A stretch of DNA of 64,000 bases from Achromobacter sp. Bel (GCF_012928505.1 NZ_JABBJN010000027.1:20924-84923); one strand, 5' to 3'; positions 1-9,074 are shown, counted from the first letter of the stretch. The notes: generated from the letters alone by a model not told the origin. Translations and numbers: made by a program.

Positions 1-2
1 CC

Positions 3-1745
3 CTTGGGTGCCACTACCGTGTCGCGCAGGCCGGTGCGCGTCTGGGCTTGCCGGAAGTGAACCTTGGCTTGGTGCCGGGCGGCGGCGGCACGCAACGGCT
101 GCCGCGGCTGATCGGCGTGGCGCCCGCGTTGAAAATGATCCAGACGGGAACGCCGGTCGATGCGGCGGCTGCGCTGCAATCCGGGTTGCTGGATGCCGTC
201 ACGCAGGGGGATCTGATGGACCTTGCGCTGTCCTACGCCCGGGACCGCTCGGCAGAGGCCACGCATCCCGTCGCGGGTCAACGCGCGGTGGACGGCCATG
301 GCGTCGATTTCGCCGCCGCGCGCGCGACACTCAACCCCAAGGCCCGCAATGCGCTGGCCCAGCGCGCTGCTACGGAGTGCGTCGAGGCCGCGACACGCCT
401 GCCCATCGAGGCCGGCTTGGATGAGGAGCGCAGGCAGTTCGACCTGCTGGTCGCCAGCGACGCCTCCAAGGCCCTGCGCCATCTGTTCTTCGCCGAAAAG
501 GAAGCGCCGCGCGTGGCGGGCGGCGGCCGTGCTGGAACGATCGGCCAAGTCGCCATCCTGGGCGCGGGCACGATGGGGGGCGGTATCGCCATGGCGTTCT
601 CGAACGCCGGGTACGCGGTCACGCTGTATGAACGCGATCAGGCGGCCCTGGACCGGGGCCTGGCGCTCATCCGCAAAAACTACGACATCTCCGCCGCCAA
701 GGGCAAGCTTGACGCCGACGGCGTGGCCGTGCGCATGGCGCGCATTGCCCCCAGCCTGGACGTCCAGGATCTTGCCCAGGCGGATCTGGTGATCGAAGCC
801 GTTTTCGAGGATATGACCGTCAAGCAAGCGGTGTTCCAAGAACTGGATGCGGTTTGCAGACCCGGCGCCATCCTGGCGACCAATACGTCGCGCCTGAATA
901 TCGACGAGATCGCCGCCTGCACGTCGCGGCCCGAGGCCGTCATCGGCCTGCATTTCTTCAGCCCGGCCAATGTCATGAAGCTGCTGGAGGTGGTGCGCGG
1001 AGCGCGCACCAGCGCCGACGTCATCGCCACCTGCATGGCGGTGGCGCAGAAGATCGGCAAGATTCCGGTGCTGGTCGGGGTATGCGAGGGCTTCGTCGGC
1101 AACCGCATGTTGACGGGCTACTGGCGCGAGGCCGGCTTCTTGCTGGAAGAGGGCGCCAGCCCGCAGCAGATCGACGGCGCGCTGACGCGCTTCGGCATGG
1201 CCATGGGGCCGTTGGCGATGGCGGACCTGGCCGGCATGGACATCAACTGGGCCACGCGCAAACGCCTGGCGCCGACCCGGCCCGCGCATTTGCGGTATTC
1301 CAGGGTGGCTGACCGCATCTGCGAGCTGGGCCGATTCGGACAGAAGACCCAGGCGGGCTACTACCGCTATGAACCGGGCAGCCGCCAGCCGCTGCCCGAT
1401 CCCGTGGTCGACGGCATTATCGAAGACTGCGCCCGCCAGGCCGGCATCGTCCGGCGCGCGATCAGTGATGAAGAAATCGTCGAACGCTGCATGCTGGCCC
1501 TGGTGAACGAAGGGGCGCAGATCATCGATGAAGGCATTGCCCAGCGCGCGTCGGATGTCGATGTGGTCTATGTGCACGGATACGGCTTCCCCGGTGCGCG
1601 AGGCGGCCCGATGTTCTATGCGCAGACGCTGGGGCTGGCCGCCACGCTTGCCAGAATCCGTGCATTGCGGGAGATCCACGGCGACCACTGGAAGCCCGCC
1701 GCGCTGTTGGAACAGCGGGTAGCCGAGGGCGCAGCGGTATTCTGA
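3..1745 (+). CDS. Fused enoyl-CoA hydratase / 3-hydroxyacyl-CoA dehydrogenase (FadJ/FadB-like), 5' end outside window
   Basis: Beta-oxidation multifunctional enzyme that hydrates enoyl-CoA and oxidises the 3-hydroxyacyl-CoA with NAD. The frame is open to the window edge and its first residues are already crotonase core, so the start lies upstream. About 580 residues are visible of the usual 700 or so. The crotonase part shows the LVPGGGGTQRLPRL segment. A Rossmann NAD site follows (AILGAGTMGGG), then the 3HCDH domain with NTSRLNIDEIA and GLHFFSPANVMKLLEVV, and a second C-terminal 3HCDH repeat with the YGFPGARGGPM segment. A strong hairpin terminator follows the stop. It is probably part of the same fatty- or aromatic-acid catabolic region as the genes to the right. 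Substrate range is not deducible. Confidence 0.93.
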   Translation, partial: LGCHYRVAQAGARLGLPEVNLGLVPGGGGTQRLPRLIGVAPALKMIQTGTPVDAAAALQSGLLDAVTQGDLMDLALSYARDRSAEATHPVAGQRAVDGHGVDFAAARATLNPKARNALAQRAATECVEAATRLPIEAGLDEERRQFDLLVASDASKALRHLFFAEKEAPRVAGGGRAGTIGQVAILGAGTMGGGIAMAFSNAGYAVTLYERDQAALDRGLALIRKNYDISAAKGKLDADGVAVRMARIAPSLDVQDLAQADLVIEAVFEDMTVKQAVFQELDAVCRPGAILATNTSRLNIDEIAACTSRPEAVIGLHFFSPANVMKLLEVVRGARTSADVIATCMAVAQKIGKIPVLVGVCEGFVGNRMLTGYWREAGFLLEEGASPQQIDGALTRFGMAMGPLAMADLAGMDINWATRKRLAPTRPAHLRYSRVADRICELGRFGQKTQAGYYRYEPGSRQPLPDPVVDGIIEDCARQAGIVRRAISDEEIVERCMLALVNEGAQIIDEGIAQRASDVDVVYVHGYGFPGARGGPMFYAQTLGLAATLARIRALREIHGDHWKPAALLEQRVAEGAAVF

Positions 1746-1763
1746 GGCGTCCGCTGGGCGGTC

Positions 1764-1798
1764 AAGGCCGCGGCCGGCGCCATGCCGGCCGCGGCCTT
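1764..1798 (+). terminator. Hairpin terminator after the beta-oxidation enzyme
   Basis: A perfect 15-bp inverted repeat (AAGGCCGCGGCCGGC, loop GCCAT, complement ending in CCTT followed by CTTT) lies 19 bases after the stop codon. An ATG inside the loop at 1782 opens a longer frame for the next gene, but it sits in this hairpin, so that start is unlikely. Confidence 0.75.
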
Positions 1799-1874
1799 CT
1801 TTGCGATACTGCTGCGTACCCCGCCAGCATCCGAACCCTATACGGGATCCCTCTGGATCCTTTTGCGTGAGTCC

Positions 1875-2303
1875 ATGACAGACACTATTCCTTCGGGCTT
1901 CGAGCCCTGGCAGCCCAGTAGTCCCTTCATGACCCATCTGGCCGAGCTTGGCGCGCTGTACCGGCGCGATGCGGACTCTGTCCTGGCGATGCGCGTGGCC
2001 CATGCCCACACCAACATGCACGCTATCGCCCATGGCGGCCTGCTGGCCACGCTGGCCGACAGCGCGCTGGGATTCACCATCGCGCAACAGGCGCAGGTGT
2101 CGGTGGTGACGGTGCAGATGTCGGTCGAATACCTGAACCCGGTCAAACCTGGCGACTGGCTGGAAGCGCACGTTCGCATCGACAAGCAGGGCAAGCGGCT
2201 GATCTACGCCAATTGCCTGCTGCAGGTCGCGGACCGCGTCATGCTCAAGGCAAACGCGGTGTTCGCCGTGCGCGCCGCGCCAACGCCGGCCTCTGACGGC
2301 TAA
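1875..2303 (+). CDS. PaaI-type hotdog-fold acyl-CoA thioesterase
   Basis: Probable acyl-CoA thioesterase of 142 residues, normal for the PaaI/4HBT family; it would release CoA from acyl-CoA intermediates in the cytoplasm. The hotdog signature is visible as HGGLLATLADSALGF near residues 52-66, followed by the strand TVQMSVEYLNPVKPGDWLEAH. I chose the ATG at 1875 because the upstream ATG at 1782 lies in a terminator stem-loop and adds no conserved sequence. It stands alone between two terminators, convergent with the Bug receptor gene. Substrate is unknown; association with the neighbouring beta-oxidation enzyme is inference. Confidence 0.85.
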   Translation: MTDTIPSGFEPWQPSSPFMTHLAELGALYRRDADSVLAMRVAHAHTNMHAIAHGGLLATLADSALGFTIAQQAQVSVVTVQMSVEYLNPVKPGDWLEAHVRIDKQGKRLIYANCLLQVADRVMLKANAVFAVRAAPTPASDG

Positions 2304-2340
2304 GCATCGGGGATGCGCACGGGGCGCATCCCCGGTGCTT
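2302..2340. terminator. Bidirectional terminator between convergent genes
   Basis: A 17-bp stem (AAGCATCGGGGATGCGC against GCGCATCCCCGGTGCTT, one T-G wobble) overlaps the thioesterase stop codon and the stop codon of the convergent receptor gene. Its AA...TT ends give a short U tract in both directions. Confidence 0.7.
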
Positions 2341-3313
2341 ATTCGACCTTGACGCCGGTGGTCTTGACGACGTCCCGCCACTTGGCGGTCTCGCCGGCAA
2401 CGAATGCCGTCACTTGCTCGGGCGTCATCGGGCCCAGTGGTTCGCTGTTTTGCCCCGCCAGCCGCTGCACCATTTCTGGCGAGTTCATGATGTCGTTGGT
2501 GGCCTGGTTCAACTTCGCCACAATGGCGGGGTCCGTGCCTGCCGGGGCATAGAATCCCAGCCAGGTGTAGACGTCCAGCCCTGGTACGCCCGATTCCGCA
2601 AAGGTGGGCAGGTCCGGGAACAGCTTGCTGCGTTGGGCGCTAGCCACGCCGATCGGCCGCAACTGGCCCGACTTGATGAATGGGGCGACGCTCATCGCGT
2701 CCTGAACGGCGACCTTCAATTCGCCTGACACCACCGCGTTGGTGGCGGGCGACGCGCCCTTGTACGGCACGTGCTCCATCGGCACGCCGGTGATCTTCTT
2801 CAGCCACTCGCCGCCCAGGTGGGTCGACCCGCCGAAACCCGCCGAACCGTAGGGGACGCCCGGCTGGGATTTTCCCCATGCAAGAAATTCGGGGATCGTG
2901 TTCACCGGCAAGCCGGCATTGACCACCACCAGGTTCGGCGCGCGCGCCAGAATGCCGATCGGCGCAAAGTCGCGGACGGGGTCGTAGCGGACGCGGTCGT
3001 TGACCGCAGGGCCGATCACATGGCCCGTGGCGCTGACCAGCAGCGTGTAACCGTCGTTCTTCTGGCGCGCCACCAGTTCGGTGCCGACCTGGCCGGCTGC
3101 GCCCGGTTTGTTCTCGACCACGAAGGTCTGCTTGAAGCGTTTGCCCAATTCGGCCGACAGCAGGCGCGCGACGATGTCCGTCATGCCGCCTGGCGCGAAC
3201 GCCACCACGACGGTGACGGGATGGTCGGGGTATTCGGCATGGGCGGCGCCGGCGGCGACGCTGCTAAGAAGCAGCGCGCTTAGCGCGCCGCGTCGCAGGA
3301 TATTGCGGTTCAT
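2339..3313 (-). CDS. Bug-family (TctC-like) periplasmic solute-binding receptor
   Basis: Tripartite tricarboxylate transporter substrate-binding protein, 324 residues, the usual length. It has a Sec signal peptide (MNRNILRRGALSALLLSSVAAGAAHA) and then the family start YPDHPVTVVVAFAPGGMTDIVAR. Other family blocks are visible: VENKPGAAGQ, YTLLVSATGH, YDPVRDFAPIG, VPYKGASPA and FPDLPTFAESG. It should bind a small carboxylate in the periplasm. No TctA/TctB membrane partners lie nearby, as is usual for the large orphan Bug families of Bordetella and Achromobacter. It is divergent from the CoA-transferase gene across a promoter region with paired palindromes, suggesting shared control. Confidence 0.93.
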   Translation of the reverse strand: MNRNILRRGALSALLLSSVAAGAAHAEYPDHPVTVVVAFAPGGMTDIVARLLSAELGKRFKQTFVVENKPGAAGQVGTELVARQKNDGYTLLVSATGHVIGPAVNDRVRYDPVRDFAPIGILARAPNLVVVNAGLPVNTIPEFLAWGKSQPGVPYGSAGFGGSTHLGGEWLKKITGVPMEHVPYKGASPATNAVVSGELKVAVQDAMSVAPFIKSGQLRPIGVASAQRSKLFPDLPTFAESGVPGLDVYTWLGFYAPAGTDPAIVAKLNQATNDIMNSPEMVQRLAGQNSEPLGPMTPEQVTAFVAGETAKWRDVVKTTGVKVE

Positions 3314-3415
3314 GGTTGTCTCCTGGGGTTCTTATCGTCCGGGCGGCGCGGCTGTCCATGCGCCTCGGCCAGGGCAGTATCGCCGTGCCAAACGCATTAC
3401 TCCATCCGAAATATT

Positions 3416-3502
3416 CGAACTCAACGTTCGCGTTTTTCTAAAGCCCGCGATGCGATCTCTGGGGACACAACCCGCTTTGAAACCCCGCGAACGCAGCGTT
3501 CG
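3416..3502. promoter_or_regulatory. Paired 15-bp palindromic operators in a divergent promoter
   Basis: Two sites, CGAACTCAACGTTCG at 3416-3430 and CGAACGCAGCGTTCG at 3488-3502, agree at 13 of 15 positions; the second is a perfect 7-1-7 palindrome. Their centres are 72 bp apart, between the receptor gene reading left and the CoA-transferase operon reading right. The likely binder is the LysR regulator at 6550-7464; that assignment is inference. Confidence 0.55.
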
Positions 3503-3574
3503 AAACTTTCAACTCCTCGCGGGACGGGGCCGCTGACATAATTTTCAAAAGAGCGGTTGAATCACGGAGACACT

Positions 3575-4756
3575 ATGCTTCACAACGCCTTGCGCGGCGT
3601 CAAAGTCGTGGACTTGTCGCGCATCCTCGCGGGCCCCTGGTGCACGCAGAACCTGTCGGACCTTGGCGCCGAGGTCATCAAGATCGAACACCCCGAACGC
3701 GGCGACGATACGCGCGGTTGGGGGCCGCCCGACCTGCGGTCAACCGACGGCAGCGCGTCCATGTCGGCTTATTTCATGGCCTGCAATCGCGGCAAGCAAT
3801 CGGTCGCGATCGACTTCGCGTCGGAGGCCGGCGCGGCCCGCGTGCGCGAACTGGTTGCCGACGCGGACATCCTGGTCGAAAACTACAAGGCCGGCGGACT
3901 GGTCAAGTACGGGCTGGACTACGCCACCCTTGCCCGCATCAACCCGCGCCTGATCTACCTGTCCATCACCGGTTACGGCCAGTCCGGTCCGTTGTCCGGA
4001 AAGCCCGGCTACGACTACGTGTTCCAGGGCATGGGCGGGCTGATGAGCTACACCGGGCAGCCGGACGGCACGCCGGGCGCCGGTCCGCTGCGCACGGGGG
4101 TTGCCGTCGTGGACCTGATGACCGGCATGTACGCCACGTCCGCCGTGTTGGCCGCCTTGCGCCAGCGCGACCAGACCGGGCAGGGCATGCCGCTGGACAT
4201 CTGCCTGCTGGACGTCGCCGTGGCCCTGAATGCCAACCAGGGCGCCAACTACCTGGTGTCCGGCGTGGCGCCCAAGCGCAGCGGCAACGCGCATCCGAAC
4301 TGCGCGCCTTACGAGGTTTTCGCGTGCGCCGACGGGCACTTGATCCTGGCGATTGGCAACGACGGCCAATTCGCGCGCTTCTGCGGCGTGGCCGGGCATC
4401 CCGAATGGGCTGCCGATGCGCGCTATGCCACCAACAGCGCCCGCCTCGCGAACATGGACAGTCTGCGTCCGCAGGTTGCCGCCGCGCTGGCGGCCGCGCC
4501 GCGCCAGCGCTGGACGGACGGGTTCGACGCCGCCGGCGTGCCATGGGGGCCGATCCACACGTTGGACGAAGTTTTCGCGCATCCGCAGGTGTTGCACCGC
4601 GAACTGCTGCAGACCACCACGCATCCTGTGCTGGGCGAGGTGCGGCTGGTGCGCAATCCACTATTGGCCGGCACGCCGGCCAGCGCGTTGGGCGCGGCGC
4701 CGCCTTTGCTGGGCGAACACACGGACGCGGTGCTGGCGCGCCCGGCCACCATTTGA
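3575..4756 (+). CDS. CaiB/BaiF-type (family III) CoA-transferase
   Basis: Transfers CoA between carboxylic acids, activating a substrate for degradation. 393 residues, typical of family III. The N-terminal block LRGVKVVDLSRILAGPWCTQ and the following DLGAEVIKIEHPERGDDTR are diagnostic. Asp-containing YLSITGYGQSGPLSGKPGYD and the later NAHPNCAPYEVF segment are also present. I chose the ATG at 3575 because GGAG at 3566-3569 sits five bases upstream; a TTG at 3557 is in frame but lacks a site. It begins a compact operon with the Bug receptor (20-base gap) and the enoyl-CoA hydratase. Substrate is unknown. Confidence 0.92.
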   Translation: MLHNALRGVKVVDLSRILAGPWCTQNLSDLGAEVIKIEHPERGDDTRGWGPPDLRSTDGSASMSAYFMACNRGKQSVAIDFASEAGAARVRELVADADILVENYKAGGLVKYGLDYATLARINPRLIYLSITGYGQSGPLSGKPGYDYVFQGMGGLMSYTGQPDGTPGAGPLRTGVAVVDLMTGMYATSAVLAALRQRDQTGQGMPLDICLLDVAVALNANQGANYLVSGVAPKRSGNAHPNCAPYEVFACADGHLILAIGNDGQFARFCGVAGHPEWAADARYATNSARLANMDSLRPQVAAALAAAPRQRWTDGFDAAGVPWGPIHTLDEVFAHPQVLHRELLQTTTHPVLGEVRLVRNPLLAGTPASALGAAPPLLGEHTDAVLARPATI

Positions 4757-4776
4757 ATGACGTCGAGGAGACAACA

Positions 4777-5748
4777 ATGACACCTATCAAATTTCCGCTG
4801 GCCATCATGCTGGCTTGCCTGACCGTGCCCGGCCTGGCCGCCGCCGACTATCCCGACAAGCCGATCCGCCTGGTCGTGCCGTATGCGGTGGGAGGCACCA
4901 CCGACATCATCGCGCGGGTCGTCGGCAACAAGCTCGGTATGCAGCTGGGCCAGTCCGTCATCATCGAAAACAAGCCGGGCGCGGGGGGCAGCATCGGTTC
5001 GGCCTATGCGGCCAAGCAGCCTGCCGACGGCTACACGCTGGTGATGGCGGTCGAGAGCTCACATGCCGTCAACCCCAACGTCTATGCCAAAAGCGCCTAC
5101 GACCCCGTCCGCGACTTCGCGCCGATCAGCAACCTGGCCGACGTGCCCAATGTGCTGGTGGTCAACCCGGCGCTGCCCGCGCAAGACCTGGCCGCGTTCT
5201 TGAAGCTGCTGAAGGCCGACCCCAACAAGTACGCATTCGGGTCGTCCGGCAACGGCGGGCTGAGCCATATGAATGGCGAACTGTTCATGAAGACGACCGG
5301 CACGCGCATGCTGCATGTGCCGTACAAGGGCCTGGGGCCTGCCTTGAACGACCTGGTCGCCGGACAGGTCCAGGTGGTGTTCGACAATATCCCGTCGTCC
5401 TACCCGCTCATCCAGGGGCAGCGCATCCGCCCGTTGGCCGTGGCGGCCAAGCAGCGCCTCAAGATCCTGCCCGGCGTACCGACCTACGCCGAGGCCGGGT
5501 TGCCCGCCATGAACAACCCGTCGTGGTTCGGACTGGCCGCGCCAGCCGGCACGCCCGTGCCCGTGCTGGACAAGCTGAACGCGGCGGTGCGCCAGGCGTT
5601 GGCCGACCCGGCGACCATCGACGCCATCGAAAAGCAGGGTGCCGTGCCCAGCCCGATGTCGCGCGATGAATTCGGCGCGCTGATCGCGCAATCCTATGGC
5701 CATTGGAAGACCGTGGTCGAGGACATCAAATTCGAGAAAATGCAGTAA
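4777..5748 (+). CDS. Second Bug-family (TctC-like) periplasmic receptor
   Basis: Solute-binding receptor of 323 residues with a signal peptide (MTPIKFPLAIMLACLTVPGLAAA), then YPDKPIRLVVPYAVGGTTDI, IIENKPGAGGSIG, YDPVRDFAPISN and MLHVPYKGLGPALNDL. The frame is open far upstream (from 3640, antisense-like to the CoA-transferase frame), but only the ATG at 4777, with GAGGAG eight to nine bases before it, gives a secreted protein. Placed between a CoA-transferase and an enoyl-CoA hydratase, it probably captures the acid that this operon activates. It differs in sequence from the receptor at 2339-3313, so a second ligand is possible. Confidence 0.93.
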   Translation: MTPIKFPLAIMLACLTVPGLAAADYPDKPIRLVVPYAVGGTTDIIARVVGNKLGMQLGQSVIIENKPGAGGSIGSAYAAKQPADGYTLVMAVESSHAVNPNVYAKSAYDPVRDFAPISNLADVPNVLVVNPALPAQDLAAFLKLLKADPNKYAFGSSGNGGLSHMNGELFMKTTGTRMLHVPYKGLGPALNDLVAGQVQVVFDNIPSSYPLIQGQRIRPLAVAAKQRLKILPGVPTYAEAGLPAMNNPSWFGLAAPAGTPVPVLDKLNAAVRQALADPATIDAIEKQGAVPSPMSRDEFGALIAQSYGHWKTVVEDIKFEKMQ

Positions 5749-5757
5749 GGAGCACTC

Positions 5758-6549
5758 GTGAACACCAGAAACCTGACCTTCCCCCACGCCAGCGCCGAGA
5801 TCGACGCCGCCGGCATCGCCACCTTGACCATGCAGGACGCCGGGGTGCTGAACATCCTGAGCACGCCGGTGATCAACGGCCTGCGCGAGGCGCTAGGCCA
5901 CTTGCGCGAAGACGACTCGGTGCGCGTGCTGGTGCTGCGCGGCGCGAGCGACCGCGCATTCGTGGCGGGTGCAGACATCGCGGAGATGGCCGCCCTGGAC
6001 GAGCCCCGCGCCCAGCGATTCATTTCGAACCTGCGCGACCTCTGCAACGCCGTGCGCCATTTTCCGGTGCCCGTGATCGCCCGCATTCCGGGTTGGTGCC
6101 TGGGGGGCGGCCTGGAATTCGCCCTGGCGTGCGACTTGCGCATCTGCGCCGACCATGCGCAGTTCGGCATGCCCGAAGTCAAGGTCGGCATTCCGTCGGT
6201 CATCCATGCCGCGCTCATGCCGCAACTGATCGGCGCGGCCAACAGCGCCTGGATGCTGTTGACGGGCGAGCTGGTCGACGCCCGCCGCGCGCAGGATTGG
6301 GGGTTGGTCAACCTGGCGGTGCCGCAAGCGGAACTGGATCAGGCCGTGCGCAAGCTGGCGGAAGGGTTCGCGGCGTTGGGGCCGGCGGCATTGCGTCAAC
6401 AGAAGAAGCTGTTGCGCCGCTGGGAGACGATGTCGGTGGACGCGGCCATCGAGGACAGCGTCGCGGAATTCGGCGCCGCCTTCAATACGGGCGAACCGCA
6501 GAAGTTCATGAACGAATTCCTGGCGGGCAAGCGCGAGCGCAAGGGCTGA
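5758..6549 (+). CDS. Enoyl-CoA hydratase/isomerase family protein
   Basis: Crotonase-fold enzyme of 263 residues, normal length. The oxyanion-hole segments are visible as AFVAGADIAEMA near residues 65-76 and IPGWCLGGGLEFALACDLRI near 110-129, followed by FGMPEVKVGIPSVIHAALMP. Starts at GTG 5758 with AAGGAG overlapping the stop of the preceding receptor gene, so it is co-translated in the operon. It probably hydrates, isomerises or hydrolyses the acyl-CoA made by the upstream CoA-transferase. Its stop codon abuts the stop codon of the convergent LysR gene with no intervening base, forming TGATCA. Confidence 0.9.
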   Translation: MNTRNLTFPHASAEIDAAGIATLTMQDAGVLNILSTPVINGLREALGHLREDDSVRVLVLRGASDRAFVAGADIAEMAALDEPRAQRFISNLRDLCNAVRHFPVPVIARIPGWCLGGGLEFALACDLRICADHAQFGMPEVKVGIPSVIHAALMPQLIGAANSAWMLLTGELVDARRAQDWGLVNLAVPQAELDQAVRKLAEGFAALGPAALRQQKKLLRRWETMSVDAAIEDSVAEFGAAFNTGEPQKFMNEFLAGKRERKG

Positions 6550-7464
6550 TCAGTCCGGCCCGCGCGTCGCCGCGACGATCGGGTCGTCCAGCAGATACTC
6601 GGCGACCTGCTCCACGAACGGCGACAGCCGCACGCCGGCCTGCGTCACCAGCGTCAGTTCGCGCAGCGCCCACGGTTCGCTGATCGCCACTGCCGCAATG
6701 CGTTTCTCGCGCAGCGCGGCCGCGGCGATGCTGCGCGGCACCAGCGATACGCCCACGCCGGCCTCGACCATGGACAGCACCGCGTCGAAAGTATGCACGT
6801 GAATGCGCACCTTGGGCGTCTTGCCCGCCAGCTTGGCCATGTCGCGCAGGAAGACGTAGTTACTGCTGGCCCGGCTCATGCACACGAAATCCAGGTCTAG
6901 CACCGCCGGGAACCGCACCGGCGAACTCTCCACCACGGGATGGTTCAGCGGCGCGGCGATGATGAGTTCGTCGATGGCGTAGCGGACGGCGTTCACGCCC
7001 GCGGACTTGGCCTGGCCGGCAAAGATGCCGATGTCCGCTTCCTGGCCCGCGATGGCGGCCTCGATCGTGTTGCTGGAACGCTCTTCCAGCAGGATGTTCA
7101 CATTGGGGTTGGCCGACAGGAAGCGGCTCAGGCTGGGCACGATGAAGCCATTGAGCGAACTGCTGTTGGCGAACAGCTTGACGCTGCCCTTGAGTCCGCT
7201 GGCAAACCCGCTGACTTCGCCGTGCATGCGTTCGACGCCTGCCAGCAGCGACCGCACGTGCTTCAGCACAAATGCGCCTTCGGCCGTCAGTTCCATGCCG
7301 CGCGCCTCGCGCTTGAACAGCGGAACGCCCATCGCGAATTCCAGGTTCTTCAGGCGGTAGCTGGCGGAAGAGGCGGTCAGGTGGACCGTGTTGGCCCCGC
7401 CCGACAAGCTTTTCGCCTCGGCGATCGCAAGGAACAGGCGGAGATCAGTGAGTTCGTAGCGCAT
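6550..7464 (-). CDS. LysR-family transcriptional regulator
   Basis: 304 residues: N-terminal winged helix-turn-helix (YELTDLRLFLAIAEAKSLSGGAN, then SSASYRLKNLEFAMGVPLFKR) followed by a periplasmic-binding-protein-like effector domain from about residue 90. It is convergent with, and directly adjoins, the CoA-transferase/Bug/enoyl-CoA hydratase operon, so it is the obvious candidate to control that operon through the paired palindromes at 3416-3502. It lies 32 bases downstream of the cardiolipin synthase gene on the same strand and may be partly co-transcribed with it. Its effector is unknown. Confidence 0.9.
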   Translation of the reverse strand: MRYELTDLRLFLAIAEAKSLSGGANTVHLTASSASYRLKNLEFAMGVPLFKREARGMELTAEGAFVLKHVRSLLAGVERMHGEVSGFASGLKGSVKLFANSSSLNGFIVPSLSRFLSANPNVNILLEERSSNTIEAAIAGQEADIGIFAGQAKSAGVNAVRYAIDELIIAAPLNHPVVESSPVRFPAVLDLDFVCMSRASSNYVFLRDMAKLAGKTPKVRIHVHTFDAVLSMVEAGVGVSLVPRSIAAAALREKRIAAVAISEPWALRELTLVTQAGVRLSPFVEQVAEYLLDDPIVAATRGPD

Positions 7465-7496
7465 GCCGCAAGATTACCGTAGATGCCTGCGCGCCG

Positions 7497-8954
7497 TCAT
7501 AGATACGGCGTGGCCAGCCAGATGATCTTATTGCGCAAGCGCTTGGCGAACGGCGCGTGCGTCAGGTCGTCCAGCGTCACGCGCCTTGCGTGGCCGATCA
7601 GCCCGTCGATCCGGTCGCCGATCCACCGGGCCACCGTGGGGTCGTAGATCTCGGTGTCCAACTCGAAATTCAGCCGCAGGCTGCGCGGATCCAGGTTGGA
7701 TGACCCCACGTACGCCCAGGCGTCATCCACCGTCATCAGCTTGGAATGGTCGAAGGCGCCGTGCGCCCGCCAGACCCGGCAGCCTGTGCGCACCACCTGA
7801 TCCAGCTGCGCCGACATGGCGTAATCCACCAGGCGCAGGTTGTTCTTGTCCGGGATAACGATGTCTACGTGGATGCCGCGCCGCGCGGCGGTCGCCAGCG
7901 CGCCGATCAGCGTCTGGTCGGGCAGGAAGTAGGGCGACTGGATGCGCACATGGCGTTGCGCCACCGCCAACGCGCCCAGCAGCATGTTGTGCGAGCTGCC
8001 CAGCGCCCGGTCCGGGCCGGACGGCACGCAGCGCATCGGCACATTGCCCGTTGGCGGCAAGGCGCGCGGGTCGAACCATGGATTGGCGGGCAGCGATTCG
8101 TGCGTGGTGAAATTCCAGTCGTGCGCGAACACCGACATCAACTGCGTCACGATCGGCCCTTCCACGCGAAAGTGCGTGTCGTGGTTGGTAGCGTCGCCCG
8201 CCAACGCGCTGACGAACGCCGCGCGCACGTTCATGCCGCCGGTGAACCCCACGCGCCCGTCGATCACCAGCACTTTGCGGTGGCTGCGCAGATTCGCGTA
8301 GGGCATGCGCAGCACGCCCATCGGGTTCGTCATGAAACGCGCGACCGGCACGCCGCCGCGCGCCAGCATGCGTACGATGGGCGGACGCGAATACTTGGAG
8401 CCAATGGCGTCGATCAGTACCCGCACCTCGACACCCCGCGCATGCGCTTCGATCAGCGCCTGGGCCAGCTCGCGCCCGATCGGATCGTTGTCGAAGATGT
8501 AGCTCTGCATCGCCACGGCATGACGCGCCTCGCGGATGGCCTGCAGCATGGCCGGGTACGCCTCGTCGCCGCCGGCCAGCGGCCGCACTGCGTTGCCGCC
8601 CAGCAGCCGGAAGCGGCTGACCCGGTCACCCAGCACCTTCAGTGAGGCGAACTGCGGCCCCGAAATCGGCGCCACATCCACGGGCAAGGTTTCGACCTGC
8701 TCGGCATCGACCACCATCGCCTCGTCTCGCTGTTGCGACAGCCGCGTCTTGCGGATGCGGTTGATCCCCGCCACGAAATAGAACAGGGCCCCGAACAGCG
8801 GCGAGAACAACGCCACCCCCACCCAGCCGATGGCGGCCCGCACGTCCTGCTTGGTCATCGCGGCATGCACCGCCGCGCCCGTCCCAGCCACGATGCTGAT
8901 GGCAAAGACCAGATGAGGCCAGTAATCGATCAAAATTGCGTGTATGCGATCCAT
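7497..8954 (-). CDS. cls: Cardiolipin synthase (phospholipase D family)
   Basis: Condenses two phosphatidylglycerols into cardiolipin at the inner membrane. 485 residues, the usual ClsA length. Two N-terminal transmembrane segments (about residues 10-30 and 40-62) are followed by two phospholipase D domains, each with an HKD motif: HRKVLVIDGRVGFTGG near residue 224 and HSKLMTVDDAWAYVGSSN near 403. The C-terminus ends in a hydrophobic stretch (IWLATPYL). Both catalytic motifs are intact. It is transcribed away from the tRNA-His gene. Confidence 0.94.
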   Translation of the reverse strand: MDRIHAILIDYWPHLVFAISIVAGTGAAVHAAMTKQDVRAAIGWVGVALFSPLFGALFYFVAGINRIRKTRLSQQRDEAMVVDAEQVETLPVDVAPISGPQFASLKVLGDRVSRFRLLGGNAVRPLAGGDEAYPAMLQAIREARHAVAMQSYIFDNDPIGRELAQALIEAHARGVEVRVLIDAIGSKYSRPPIVRMLARGGVPVARFMTNPMGVLRMPYANLRSHRKVLVIDGRVGFTGGMNVRAAFVSALAGDATNHDTHFRVEGPIVTQLMSVFAHDWNFTTHESLPANPWFDPRALPPTGNVPMRCVPSGPDRALGSSHNMLLGALAVAQRHVRIQSPYFLPDQTLIGALATAARRGIHVDIVIPDKNNLRLVDYAMSAQLDQVVRTGCRVWRAHGAFDHSKLMTVDDAWAYVGSSNLDPRSLRLNFELDTEIYDPTVARWIGDRIDGLIGHARRVTLDDLTHAPFAKRLRNKIIWLATPYL

Positions 8955-9046
8955 AGCGACGGCGTAAGAGACGGCCTCAAAAGGGGAGCCAAGCGGAAGG
9001 ATAGCAAGCTGTGACAGTCAAGCAAGTGAAATTGGGGGCAGGGCGT

Positions 9047-9074
9047 TTGACGCGTCAAAAAAATGTGCTATAGT
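9047..9074 (+). promoter_or_regulatory. Sigma-70 promoter of tRNA-His
   Basis: TTGACG at 9047-9052 and TATAGT at 9069-9074 are separated by 16 bases, about 85 bases upstream of the mature tRNA start. A GC-rich discriminator follows the -10, as is common for stable-RNA promoters. Confidence 0.7.

Noticed and set aside
1782..1874. Longer start for the thioesterase at 1782
   Set aside because: The codon lies inside a strong terminator hairpin and the added residues are not family-like.
3640..4776. Upstream part of the long plus-strand frame that ends with the second Bug receptor
   Set aside because: It is the alternate frame of the CoA-transferase gene; the receptor starts at 4777 with its own signal peptide.
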